From Gnetum montanum (Eukaryota; Streptophyta; Gnetopsida; Gnetales; Gnetaceae), in assembly GCA_015680685.1 (NCBI GenBank), contig MNCI01037513.1, positions 370,093 through 434,092 on the forward strand: DNA of 64,000 nt, read 5' to 3'. Below the pieces are notes generated by a model. That model did not search any database, was not told where the DNA came from, and saw nothing but the letters and a program-made list of their open reading frames with translations. Positions 21,408 to 33,010 of this stretch are shown in pieces. Numbering within the stretch: position 1 is the stretch's first letter; each line of letters begins with the position of its first letter. A program made the position numbers and the translations under genes.

Positions 21408-23560
21408 ATGACTACGTACGAGCATCTTTACTCACTACTAGTCCTCATTGGGCCACATGGTGGTCTTACATGATGCATCGACCCACTATGTCTAGACCTT
21501 GAGCCCATAGCTTATGATGAATACATAACATATGTAGAGGCACTGCTAAACTATTGGGGCCATCTAGTTAGAGCTCTAGATCTAGAAGTAGGTGACATCA
21601 CCAAGGATCCCCTTGTGGAGGTCTCCTTAGCAACACCTAGTGGCGAAGCAGAAACATTGAAACTTAGTTCTTTGTTAAAGCCTCAACATGTCCAAAACGT
21701 TGCAAAAGTACTCAACAAAAATAGCAAAGCATTCGTATGGTTTTACGAAGACATGCTAGGCTTAGATCCTTGTGTAGTACAACACAACATAATTCTCAAT
21801 CCTAACATAACACTAGTTAAGTAAAAATCTTGTAAGGTTAGGCCTGAGGTGGCATTAGCAGTCCATGATGAAATCACTAAGCTCTACAAGGCTAGTTTCA
21901 TTTGGGTGGTTGACTATGCAAACTGGGTTTCCAACATCATGGTTGTACCCAAGAAAAATGGAAGTATAAGCATTTGCATAGGCTTCCAGGACCTAAATAA
22001 GGCAACCATTAAAGAAAATTTTCTATTGCCTAGTATTGATCAATTGATCAATACTACGGTTGGCCATGCCTTGTTGTCTTTCATGAATAGGTTCTTGGGG
22101 TACAACCAAATTTGAATCAACCTAAAGCACCAACTCAGTACTACTTTCATGACCCCTTAGGGTACATTTTGCTACATCATGATGCCTTTTGGGCTCAAGA
22201 ACATAGGAGTGACCTATCAATGAGTCATGATGTACATTTTCAATGATTACCTGTTAGGTCTACTCAATGATTATATTGATGATATAGCAGTTAAGTCCAA
22301 GGCATTGCACAACCATGAAAATGAGTTAGACCTTGTGCTCAAATGTTGCTTGAAACATGAACTTAGGCTAAATCCTAAGAAATGTGTCTTTGGTGTCAAG
22401 AGGGGTTGCATGTTAGGTTTTGTAGTATCCAAAGCAAGCATACGCATAGACCTTGATAAGGTTAAGGCCATTATCAACTTAGCACCATCGTCCAACCTTA
22501 AGGAGCTACGAGGGTTACAAGGTAGATTGCAATTCATACGATGGTTTATTGCATGATTGATCAATAAGCTGCAACCGATGCAACACTTGCTCAAAAAGGG
22601 GATCCATTTTGAGTGGACAGCTTAATGCCAAGAGGCATTTGACAACCTTAAATAAGAGCTAACTCAACTTCCAATGCTTTACCCTCCACAAGAAGATATA
22701 TCATTTTACATCTACCTCGCTACCTCAGATGTGTTCATTGCTTCTCTACTTTGCCAAAAGCAAGACAATGGTACAGAGGTCTCGGTATACTACCTAAGCC
22801 ATGCATTACTTACCTATGAAGTAAAGTACAATGATGTTGAAAAGAATTACCTTGCCTTGGTCTTTGCACTTAAGAAGTGAAGGCATTATCTTTTCCATAG
22901 CTAGGTCAACATCATATGCAAAAGCAATGTACTTTGAGCCATTACAATAAATATTTACGAAGTAGTTGCATTGCACAATGGAAAGCAATAATCGCAGAGT
23001 TTGACCTATATTAAATTGTAGAAGCATTACCTAAAGGTCAAGCAATAGCTATACAACTTATAGCTTTTCCAATCGACAATTAAGCAACGATAGATCCAGA
23101 ATTTCTAGATGAGCAAGTCACAAGCAAAAGTCAAGTGCCTGATAACTTTGAGGCAGTCGTACACTTTGATGGTGCTTTAATCTCCCAAGGGGGAAGTGTT
23201 GCTGCTGTAATTACACTTCCCTTCAAGGTATTGCTTTGCATTTCCATGCACCAACAATGTCACAGAGTATGAGGGTCTCCTTCGAGGTATCTTAGTGGCT
23301 CATGACCTAAGAATATAGAACCTAGCAATCCAAGTTGACTCACAACTGGTTGTAAACTAAGTTATGGAGGTTTACACTTGTAAAGCCCAATACTTGAAAT
23401 CTTATTGTGACTTGGCAAAGCATTTGCTCAAGCAATTTGCAACTCTTGATGTTCAACATATCCCTTGCAACCAAAACTCTATTGTTGATGCATTGGCTAC
23501 ATTAGCCTTACGCATTGCACTTGAAATGTTTCGCACATTGTCCACAATGGTGGTAGATTG
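21408..23560 (+). pseudogene. pol: Element E reverse transcriptase and dual RNase H (decayed)
   Basis: After a lead segment (MTTYEHLYSLLVL; KLSSLLKPQHVQNVAKVLNK at 21660-21720) the RT reads WVSNIMVVPKKNGSISICI, FQDLNKATIKENFLLPSIDQ, MMPFGLKN, and the catalytic NDYIDDIAVKS (YIDD box intact, about 22265-22300), then LNPKKCVFGV and LRGLQGRLQFIRWFI. The first RNase H (about 22670-23030) has VYYLSHALLTYEVKYNDVEK and YLALVFALKK. A second, archaeal-type RNase H (about 23155-23530) shows FDGALISQGGSV, NNVTEYEGLLRGILVAHDLR, VDSQLVVN, HIPCNQNSIVDALATLA. Dual RNase H is the mark of the Tat branch of Ty3/gypsy. Many stops replace Gln/Trp codons. Confidence 0.9.
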
Positions 23561-23709
23561 CACTATGCTTGTCATGCAAATAATCGACATTGCACCCATA
23601 GCCACAGTAAGCACAACCCATGCAGGAGAGTGGTACAATGTCATCAAGTCGTACCTTCTATAGGGTGAACCTTTGTAGCATCTAACTGCTACTCAAAAGG
23701 ATGTAGTGC

Positions 23710-24867
23710 GAAAGTGATCGTGGTAGTACGTCATCGTGGGTGATAGCACTTTGTGTTATAGATCTCATAATGGCATACTGTTAACATGCGTTAGCAATAG
23801 CGAAGTATAGATGATTGTTGAACAAGTCCATGAGGGACTTTGCGCAGGCCACATAGCACCTAGGGAAATGGCAAAAAAGATCAGATGCTTAGGCTATTAC
23901 TAGCCCTATATGGAGTGCGATTGCATTTCCAAGGTTAAGACATGCGACACATGTCAATGGAATGGTAACTTAATGCACATGCCACCCATTGAACTGCATA
24001 CAATTACATGGTTGTTCCAACACTAGGGGTTGGACATCATAGGACCAATAATGCCTACATCCTTTGTAGGGCATAGCTTTATTATAACTACCACTAAGTA
24101 TTTTACAAAGTGAGTTGAGGCTATTCCCCTTAGGAATACTACATCGCAGTAGGTTTGCAAATTCATAGTTGACAACATAGTGTCCTATTTTGGTTTACCC
24201 ATGATCATAGTCACAGATAATGGGCCGTAGTTTAGTAGTGCTGAGACCAAAGCATTTTGCAAATGCTTTGGAATTAAACATTCCTTTTCATCACCCTACT
24301 ACCCACAAGCGAATGGCCAAGTGGAGGCCACAAACAAGGTCATCGTTAATCTTTTAAAGAATATTCTTAATAGCAACAAATGGTGATGGCATAAGCAGCT
24401 AATCTATGCACTCTGGGCCTACTACATGACATGAAGAACTACAACAAGTAAGACACCACATAGTTTGGTTTATGGGTCTAAAGTAATCTTGCCTTTTGAA
24501 TTGTAGGTCCCATCACTTCGTGTAATCCTCTCAAACTTCATCAATAAGGCTCAAAACAACAAGTTGAGAATCCTTTGACCTCGACTCGATCAAGAAGGAG
24601 TGCATGCAAATGCTTGGTCAAATTGAATGGTACCAACAAACGCAATGGCAGAGATACTATCACAATTAGCATCAATGCCCAATCAAGAAATGGGACTTAG
24701 CCCTCAAGGTCATTTGTGAACTTGTAGACAAATTCTTAGCCAACTGGGAAGGGCCTTTCTTGGTCATCAAGGCATATGACAAGGGAGCATTCAATCTTGT
24801 TGACCATGATGGCAACAGATTTGCTAATCCAATGAACCACTTGTATCTAAAGTTGTACTACACATAG
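23710..24867 (+). pseudogene. int: Element E integrase (decayed)
   Basis: The HHCC domain is readable: HEGLCAGHIAPREMAKKIRC followed by CDTCQWNG. The core has GLDIIGPIMP (first Asp), VTDNGP (second Asp) and PYYPQANGQVEATNKV (Glu), so all three DDE residues are present despite stops elsewhere. The C-terminal part continues with WAYYMT, SLVYGSKVILPFEL and, after frameshifts, to about 24867 (NPMNHLYLKLYYT). It would join element cDNA to host DNA. Confidence 0.9.
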
Positions 24868-24904
24868 CACACAGTGCCTCATTAATGGCAAAGTAAGGTA
24901 AGCA

Positions 24905-25330
24905 ATAGTCAACTATGACTATAAATTGACACAGATTAGTTCACTATGACTATAAACTGGTACAGATTAGTCTGCTATGACTATAAATAGGCACAAATAG
25001 TTTGCTATGACTATAAATTGGCACAAATTAGTCTACCACGACTATAAACTGGCACCCACATTTTTCATCCGCTACGATGCTAAATTAGCATAGATTCATC
25101 TACTAAGATCTTAAATGGGCACATCATCGTCTACCATGATGCAAAACTGGCACATCTCATCTTTGGGTCATGACATTAAACTAACACAACATCCATTGTC
25201 TATCATGACGTTAAACTAGCACTCAACAGTTTGTTAGAACTATAAACTAGCACACCATGGTCTGCCAAGACCTTAAACTTGGCCTATGGTCTACTAGAAC
25301 CTTAAACTGGGTTCGTAGTTCAACACACAT
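24905..25330 (+). repeat. Tandem repeat array 2 of element E
   Basis: About a dozen imperfect units of the type TCTGCTATGACTATAAACTG followed by GCACA, roughly 35-45 bp each, increasingly diverged to the right. The array starts about 40 bp after the integrase end. Its core resembles that of the array at 15221-15545. Confidence 0.75.
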
Positions 25331-26760
25331 AATTCTGCGGATAAGTAAGTGACAATATTTCAAACTCCACACCACTTGCCCACATATTGTGGGTGGGGTA
25401 GAGCACTATAGTTCCAAAATGAATTTCCTATCATTAGAAGAGGCCTCTGGAACATTTGCAGCATCACTGCCCCTCAGCATTTTGCTGATTTTTCAAAAAT
25501 GCCTTTGGGCATTTTGCTAACCTTATGGAGCTTCTACCATGGTTTCCAGTGCTACTAGTCTTAGGTTACACCTGCAACATTACCGACCTTGGGTATTTCA
25601 TTATTGCTTGGAGCTCTCATTGTCAACATAACCTTTTGGAGTAGTGGCAACATTAGGACCCCCATCATCTTGCCTACTTTATCGGGCTCTTGCCATTGCT
25701 CAAGTACTTGCCTTTGGTGTTGCTACTAGAGCTTTTGCAGCTTTCTCGCTCTGACACCTACACTAGTTTTCCTACAACCACCTGTCAAACTTTTGCAACT
25801 AGTCCAACACTCGCGGCACTTGCAGCACACTTGCATCCAATAGTTTATTCTCATCTCATGTTGTGTGGTTGTTTTCTTATTTTCTCTGCATTGTGTTTAC
25901 AAAATGAAGCCTCGAAGGCAGTCACACATAGATGTATCTCATTGTAGTAGCAAGTCACCACATTGCTCTGTTGTGCATGATTGGACTAGCCAAGCCACTC
26001 AAGAGTGCACATCCCTAACTATAACCTATTTTCATTTACTCATTTATTTTGCATTTCCCTACCTTCCCATGCATCACTAAGCTTGCAACCCTTTTGATGC
26101 ACATGACACCCTCTTTATGTCAACTGTAGAACCCATAGCGGACATAACACAACTCATCCCATGGGAAGCCTTTATAAGCTAGTCAAAGCCCAAGTAGATG
26201 TAATGCAGATCATCTCAGGGAGGTAATACATGTCTTATAGATGTGACATGGTTACACTAAAGCCAAGCCCATTAGATGGCATGTAGCCCACTTGATGAAA
26301 ATCATCCTGTAGTTAGCATCTTGCATTGTGCAGAACCTAAAGCAAATTTGTTCCAGCCATAAAAAAAAGCAAAAAACATAGAAAAAGGGTGAAACATGTC
26401 CCCAAGAAAAATTAGTAGAGCTGCAATTTCATGACTGGTCCAACCCTAAATCTACATTGGCCTTCTCATAAGCACTTTGACGAGAGGTCATAATTTTGAG
26501 GGAAAACTATTTTGACACCATGGATGTTGACTCTCTCATGAGCATTCTGACAAGAGGTCACTATTTTGGCAACAAGCCATCCCTGGTGCTGCATCTTGCA
26601 ATTTCGCACTGTTTGCATTTCATTCCCTTGTTATCCCCTAACACATTTCCTACATCTTTTATCTCTAGCACACTGTTATCCTTAGCAGTCTTGAGCATGG
26701 CGAAGTGACATCCAGTTGAGTACTAACAAGCAATGTTGGTGCCTAGCCTTCTATGATGTT
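25331..26760 (+). other. Element E 3' region
   Basis: No confident gene. Short frames at 25690-25947 and 25901-26080 (MKPRRQSHIDVSHCSSKSPH) have no recognised family. A two-copy direct repeat is visible at about 26463-26500 and 26532-26570 (CTCTCATAAGCACTTTGACG versus CTCTCATGAGCATTCTGACA). Confidence 0.4.
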
Positions 26761-26766
26761 TCGTGT

Positions 26767-26820
26767 TCTTTGTTGATGTCTCTTGGGCCACTCCTCTAGA
26801 CATCAACAAAGAGGGAGCAA
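26767..26820 (+). promoter_or_regulatory. Hairpin enclosing the polypurine tract of element E
   Basis: A 15-bp perfect inverted repeat (26767-26781 with 26798-26812, arm CTTTGTTGATGTCT) with a 16-nt loop ends in the purine-rich AAAGAGGGAGCAA that abuts the 3' LTR at 26821. The 3' arm runs into the plus-strand primer of the element. Confidence 0.7.
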
Positions 26821-28496
26821 TGAAACAACACCAAATTCGAGCTCTCAAGTCTCAACTGTAAATTTTTCTAAGTGTCAAAACTTGATAAACTTTTTCTAAG
26901 TGTTGAGACTACACTCTCCACTATTGGGACTACACTCCAAAGCGTAGTTGACACAAATAGTCTAGATTTGCAAATTTTTCTAAGTGTCAACAATAGTTGC
27001 AATTCTTTCTAAGTGTCTTGATTATGCTCCCCCTACTGGGATTATTCTTTAAAGCATAGTCAACACTGGAATGAACAATTTTGCAAATTCTCCTAAGTGT
27101 TAAGCTAGAGGCTACAAAGCTAGGTTGGTATAGAAGAAATAGTTTGACAAATTTTCTAACTTCCGGGGCTATGCTTCTTCCTATGCTCTAGAGCGTAGTA
27201 AGCGTAGTTTACAAGAAGACATTAGTTTTTACCAAATTTTTCTAAGTGCTAAGGCTACACTCTCACTACTAGGACTATGCTCTAAAACACAGTCAATGTA
27301 GTATACATTAAAACACATTTTATTTTGCAAAATTTTCCTAATTGTTGGACTATGCTCTAAAGGGTAGTCAACGTAGTCTACCGAAACTACCTTCAAAAGC
27401 CTCCAAAACTTAGCACTAACCTACATCTTAGTTCCAACATTCCTTCAGTAAGCAAGATCAAAAAGTTTTATTTCTTTTGCATCCCCATTTATCCCAAAAT
27501 TGTACCTATGCTTGACATCACTCGAGAGAGTGGACAACGTAGTCTTGAAGCGTAGTCTCCAAAACTACACTATTTTTGCATTATTTTTACGTACATTGCA
27601 ATCTATTTAGCACTTGCACATGTAGTGTTAGTAGTGTAGTCATAGTTTGGTAGTCTCATAGGGTCCATTAGAGCACACTAGTAGAACACCATTTACTTTA
27701 GTGAGAGAGTAGTTGGGGCTAGCATCGTCCCAACTACCCCTTTGCCATGTGGCACTTAATCTGTGACTCATGCTAAACCTAAGCCTTATAAATATCCTAA
27801 TGTTCCACATTTTAGGGTTTAGCAAATCAAAAGCAAGGTTGGCATTTTGAAGCAATCACTTGACATTTTAGAATTTGGCAAACTCAGAGCACACAGCATT
27901 TTGGGTACACACTATTGCACACCACCACAACACTATAGCACACTGCCTAGCACATCATCGATCATTACAGCTCCTAGGACATTGTAGCAGCCAATTGGTA
28001 GGCTCAGACTTCATGAAAAATGTCAGTTTTTGTAGCCCAGACACCCTAAGATTGTGACTACACTACCTACTTCGCTTGTTTATACACCACGTACCTCCTA
28101 AATCCTTCTTTGTAGTTAACTATGCTCCCCCCATTTAGGGTGGTGCCAATTTCTCTCTTGCTTGTTCTCTGCACATTTTTACCATTTTTACTCACATTAT
28201 AGCATTCAACTAGTATTTCTTGTTATTTTCTTACATAAATTTGCATGTTTTCACCCTCATTTTGGACTGTGACCCTTGGCTACGCTCACCCTCATGGGCA
28301 CCGCGAACATTATGAACATTGTGCAAACCCTTGACACTCATTTCATTGTAACACTTGTAAGTCCTAGTTCGATTGACAAGACTATTTTGGGCACCCCACC
28401 TCCATTCCCAACAGGCCCTCATGCGGACATGGGATCAAGGTTGTGTGACCATGGACCTCTCAGTGTACTATTCTAGCCTTTGAGATTTTCGGGTCA
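26821..28496 (+). mobile_element. Element E 3' LTR (1676 bp)
   Basis: Begins TGAAACAAC after the polypurine tract; the same order of features as the 5' LTR: five AGCGTAGT-type palindromic units between about 26925 and 27375, TATAAATA at 27787-27794, end ..GATTTTCGGGTCA. Length within one base of the 5' copy. Confidence 0.85.
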
Positions 28497-28501
28497 CTAC
28501 A

Positions 28502-29262
28502 CCACCACTGCCATTGCTCATGATGTAAAGGGAGTTGTCATCATAGTCTCAATAGAAGAAAGCTACAAGGGAAGTGAATGTACAAATAAAATATCTCACC
28601 TGCAACACTAAGGACCAAATAAAGAAACACATTTTTTAGGACAAGTCCAGAGAAGGATGGTAGAATTAAAGCCTTATCAAGATCATCTTATCATAAAATA
28701 GATCTTCTCACTATTGACAAGCATCCATCATCATCAAGCCCAAACATACAAGTTGTCATACTCACTGAAATCATCACTAACTAGATCAGGGCAGGATCAC
28801 TTCCTAAGAAGAGAATTGATCTAAAAATTCCATTGATTTATTTATGAGTAGCTAGAAATTAACCATGCAAAGATTTGTTAGACTCAAGTTCTAGAGTGAA
28901 TTTGATCTCTTATAAAACATATCAAGCCTAGAACCTACCATCATTGGAAGAATGCAACATCAAGTTAGAGCTTGTTGATCAATTTGTTACCACTCCATTA
29001 GGATAGGTAGATGATGTAGTAACCACTATCAATGGGTGGTCCTATCAAGTAGACTTTCTAGTAATTGATGTGAAAGATGCTAATAAGGAATTCCCAATAA
29101 TCATGGGGAGGGCATGGCTTAGTACAATTGATGCTAAGCTAAGTATGAGGGATTTGTCGGTTGAGGTTTCTAAAGAAGACATGCACATAGCCATAGACAT
29201 GCAAAGAATTCTATGCATTACTACTGAAAGTAAAGGGTGCAATCATGGATTGATACTTTAGA
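28502..29262 (+). pseudogene. pro: Element D gag tail and protease, downstream of E
   Basis: Continues the frame cut at 9095. The protease-like part (about 28790-29262) reads IPLIYL, DLLDSSSRVNLISYKTYQ (D[ST]G site read as DSS), LEECNIKLELVDQFVTTPLG, VTTINGWSYQVDFLVIDVKD and EFPIIMGRAWLSTIDAKLSM. The same fold occurs at 39640-40100 (C) and 63360-63800 (D'). It matures the Gag polyprotein. Confidence 0.8.
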
Positions 29263-31160
29263 ATATCAACACAATTACCATTCCAGTCAACAACAACAAT
29301 AGTAGACAACCTGTGTGTGTAACCAAAAGACTAGAGGCCACTAAATCAAAAGACACATTGTGGCCACTAACTAAGAGCTAACAACTATATAACACATGCA
29401 TGGAAACATTTGAACCACTTACTAATTTCCAAACTAAGAAAATGACACTAACTGAGAGACCAGCAATGAAATGATTAACTCATAATCATACACTGAAGGA
29501 AAAATAAAATAAGAACTTGACTAATCATAACTCCACTAATATCAAAATTACATGGGATGATAATTGAATAGTTACATTACTAAAGATGGTAGGTGAACCA
29601 CCTACAGTGTATGACCCAGGAGATCTAGGGAGCATTTTCCAAACACTTGTCCATGAGTTCAGTCATGAGAAAGATACTTTACTTTGATTTTAGAATTAAT
29701 AAATGATTTTTCCATTTTTTGTTTTACAATTCTTTTCCTTTTTCACATTCTTTGAGATTTTCTTATTCTTTTATACTTGTTCATTTCTTCAATTTTTCAT
29801 ATTCTTTTACATTTTTAAATTCTTTAACATTTTTCATTCTTTACACTTTTTCATAATTTTTACTATATTTTTCATTTATTTTATACTTTTTTTTCAAACC
29901 ATTTGTAAATAATTTTGATTGTTAATAAGACACATTAAATAAAGGCAAGATGTAGTCTAATAAGGTGAAGATTTCTCTATGTTATTAAGTCATAAGAGAT
30001 TGATTATTTGCACAGTGAGCCCACATCATCCATCCATCCATTTCATTAATAAGAGGTTCTTATGATGACCATGATGATATTCTTTTCCATCATAGAACTA
30101 AGAATAAACTTATGATCATTATACCTAGATAGAAAAGTGAAGAACTAAGTGGGAATGAATAGGGTGTGAAATCAAGGAGATGTATGGATTCCTTTTGGAT
30201 TACTAGTGTGAGTTCTATTATGTTACTAAGGTTATATTATATCCTTGTAGATCTAAAAAAAATGGAAATAAGAGTTAAATAAGTGCTACCTTCAAAGGTT
30301 AACATAGTTAAAAATAAAAGGGCATAGAATAAATTTTTGGGGATCCCATTAGAAAGACATGTTACTAATGCCTGAAGGTAGGTGACTTCTTAGAAGTGTA
30401 AACATAAAAATAAAGTGCCATGAATAAAACTCCTCCCTTAGACAATATGCAAGGTGATAATATCCCTTATAACATTGATAGTCTTACAATTGTAATTCCA
30501 AGAGATTAAATGATGTGATGTCACTGGAATGTGGTCTGGACTTGGTTTGAATCTTGGATAGAAAGGCTAATGATTACTTTAATCACTAATAAAATACAAC
30601 AATTCATTATGCGTATGGTAAGACACCTCACATCTCAATTTCTACAATCCCTTCTAAGTCCATCTCATCTCACTATTTGAATAGTCATAACTTGTAATTT
30701 TGTGTAACAGTGTTATTTTTCCAAATTGGTGGTACTAACATATGTGTTTTGCTAAACAGGTTTGCATTACATTCAACTCCTTAAGTGCCTAAGGACACTT
30801 ATAGGCATGGTTATATAAGGGCATTAAGAGCTAGAGCTTACTTTAGGGAGCACCCACTTATATAACTGTTGTATCTTATGCCTGCCAAGCAATTCCACAT
30901 CATCTTGAACCTTCCAAATATCAAAAAACACTTCTTGTATTACTTACACTCTTCATTTCACAAATATGAATTCATTACCCTTCTTGCCCAAATTATGAAA
31001 TTTTGTAGCCCGAGTTCCTTCTCTATGAACTTCCAATGACAATTTTTTTGAAAAAAAAAGAGAGTGTATTTTCATCATCCAAACCCTCTGAGCTACCTAA
31101 AACCCTTCCAAACATCCAAAGAAACCAATTTTTTCCATTTAATCCTCATGAAAAATGCAT
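29263..31160 (+). other. Element D 3' non-coding region
   Basis: A short C-terminal coding tail is still readable to about 29685 (YDPGDLGSIFQTLVHEF), then a degenerate second polypurine-like motif (GTTCAGTCATGAGAAAGATA) near 29655-29680, a T-rich stretch (29700-29900) and the conserved block with CATCATCCATCCATCCA and ATTAATAAGAGGTTCTTA (30015-30065) shared with A, B and C. No RT, RNase H or integrase is present. Confidence 0.6.
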
Positions 31161-31164
31161 TTTC

Positions 31165-31265
31165 TTGGGCTTCGATATTGGGTCATCAATATTGGGTCTA
31201 CATCAATATTGGATCCCCAATGTTGGGTCCTCGATATTGGTTCCCACAAAATCTACATAGACATG
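31165..31265 (+). promoter_or_regulatory. U3-like module upstream of ORF3 in element D
   Basis: Five ATATTGG/GTTGG-type repeats (TTCGATATTGGGTCATCAAT and similar) between 31171 and 31245 are followed by AAAATCTACATAGACA, the position at which element B has a TATATATA box. It resembles the LTR U3 palindrome cluster although it lies more than 3 kb inside the element. Promoter function for ORF3 is inference. Confidence 0.45.
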
Positions 31266-31741
31266 GGGACTTAGAAAATTTGTTTCATCAATTTTCATTT
31301 GCAACAAGGGAGATTTTTTAAATTTTCTTTTCCAATATGAGCTTCAACCTCCTAGCTTTCCCAAGCCATAACTTGATCAATATTGCTTCGATTTTCTTAA
31401 GTTTTGAACCTATTTGATCTCGGAGTGCTCAACTTAGTCATGGGAGGGATGCTAATGAGGAAAATCTAAGTCAATGTTTTTGAAAAATTCTAATGCCCTT
31501 GAGGTACTCTAAGGGTAACTGTGATGCAAAAGATGAAATTTTTAAAGAATAATCAAACATACTAAAGCCAAGACACTCAATTAATGATCTTAAGGACCAA
31601 TAACCATCATACATAAGGACAAAATGAGCAAATTTGAAAGGTTATCAAGAGATTAACACCTATGGGGTAACTTTTTGAAAATTTTTCTAACTCTACAATC
31701 TTAGCAACCAAGAACTTAATGAAACTAAGGGTATGAGTAAG

Positions 31742-33010
31742 GTATGAGACTATCTAGAATACATTTTAAAAACCCTTAGTAATTCTAATTTCTTAATGAT
31801 TGTAACTGACCCCAAGAAGAGAAGAAGCCCAAGGAGAACCTTCACCAGGAGTAAGCAAATGACCAAGAGGCCATGGTAGAGGCTAAAATGGAGGCCAAGG
31901 ACCAGAACATGAGAAGGAAGCACAATCATTTAGCATTCATCAAGACACTCCTGCTACAGTATAATCGGCTCAGGGAGAAGCAAATAAACCACAAGTCAAA
32001 GGACAATGCCTCATGTTGTCATAGGACTACCTTCAAGCAATTCAAGAAAGATCCATCTTGACCATGGTTATCATGGAAATGAACTTTGACCTATTTATGG
32101 AATTTGTTCTTGAAGCAGTATAGATGCAACTCCAAGCATCACCATTATGGCCTATCTTGTCATAGAATGGTGAATGGTACCTTGGAGAAAATTATCAGTT
32201 TTTGCACAATAAGGAAAAGGGTACTACTGTTAACATTGTAGGAGTTTCAGTGTCATTCTCAATCAAGGAAATTGTAGAAGCTCTGAACATACCCAACAAA
32301 GGGGCATAGGTAGCACATCTGTCCACCTAATCTAATCCTAAAACCAAAATATAAAGGCTACAATGAACTAACTTTAGAGGAGAGAATATACTTTAAAATC
32401 AATACTTATCATCTGTTCCCAACAAAAGGACTCAATCAACTATTAAATTATGTAGCTAGGGGAAGTGCAATTCTATATCAACTGGAAAAGGCCAAAATCA
32501 ATTCCATATCAGCGTAGAATCCTGATTTGTGGAAGTGAAAATAAAGTCATGCATATTGAGGACTTAAAGGAGTACATGGGGTTAGTTAATCTTCATTACA
32601 CTAACTTGGCCATGTTAATAGAAGGTAGGCCTAGAAATGAGCTAGAATAATAAGTAATAGCCACCTATGCCTTATATGAGAAAGAGTTTATGGATTGAAA
32701 GGATGCTCTGCAGAAACTCCAAGTAGTAGACTTAGAACTAGAAGCAGTAAAGGCTAGCTACCATGGGTAGAAAGATATAGTAGCAAACTTGGCTAGAAGA
32801 CTATAAGAATATCATGAATTAAGAGAAAATGCTAGAGCATATGATAAAGAAAGGAGGCAATTCATAGCTTGGTATGTCAAAGTAAACTAAATTTTTCCAC
32901 ACCTACCATGCCTATGGGATGTGCCAATTGCATCAAACATTGGTTCATTAGCATGGATGATTCACAATCCTAGAATGGAAGAAGAAAAGCTTCAAGTGCT
33001 CCTAAATTAA
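31742..33010 (+). pseudogene. Element D ORF3 with candidate leader intron
   Basis: Candidate intron 31742-31805 (donor TAAG|GTATGAG; acceptor decayed to GTAA). Coding starts at a CTG in place of ATG (31806): TPRREEAQGEPSPG, then AQSFSIHQDTP, a domain with LTMVIMEMNFDLFMEF, GTTVNIVGVSVSFSIKEIVE and ALNIPNKG, later EDLKEYMGLVNLHYTNLAML, YALYEKEF, LQKLQVVDLELEAVKASYHG and EERRQFIAWYVKVN-like text ending MIHNPRMEEEKLQVLL. The domain resembles the plant transposon protein domain (PF20167-like, from memory). The last 50 bp of the frame (34276-34330) lie after a copia-like LTR insertion. Confidence 0.6.

Larger units (their letters stand above)
9095..28501 (+). mobile_element. Element E: 19.4-kb Tat/Ogre-like Ty3/gypsy retrotransposon with antisense gene
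   Basis: The element proper is 9100-28496; flanking 5-mers CTACC (9095-9099) and CTACA (28497-28501) are a target duplication with one difference. LTRs are 1677 and 1676 bp. Order: 5' LTR, primer-binding site, leader with repeats, gag-protease frame (11369-about 14970), tandem repeat, antisense multi-exon gene (19375 to 15769), U3-like segments, RT-RNase H-archaeal-type RNase H-integrase (21400-24870), tandem repeat, 3' region, polypurine tract inside a hairpin, 3' LTR. Dual RNase H and a gap between protease and RT are known for the Tat/Ogre lineage. It is inserted in the gag/protease region of D. Confidence 0.85.

Noticed and set aside
14915-21408. A separate nested transposon carrying the antisense gene between protease and RT
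   Set aside because: I found no terminal repeats or target duplication bounding the block, and a protease-RT gap is known in this lineage. I kept the gene as part of E, but this is not excluded.
22271-22594. 107-codon minus-strand frame
   Set aside because: Shadow of the RT catalytic region with the intact YIDD box on the + strand.
24905-25330. CRISPR-like regular repeats
   Set aside because: Units are imperfect, contiguous and drift gradually, without unique spacers; this is plant retrotransposon DNA.
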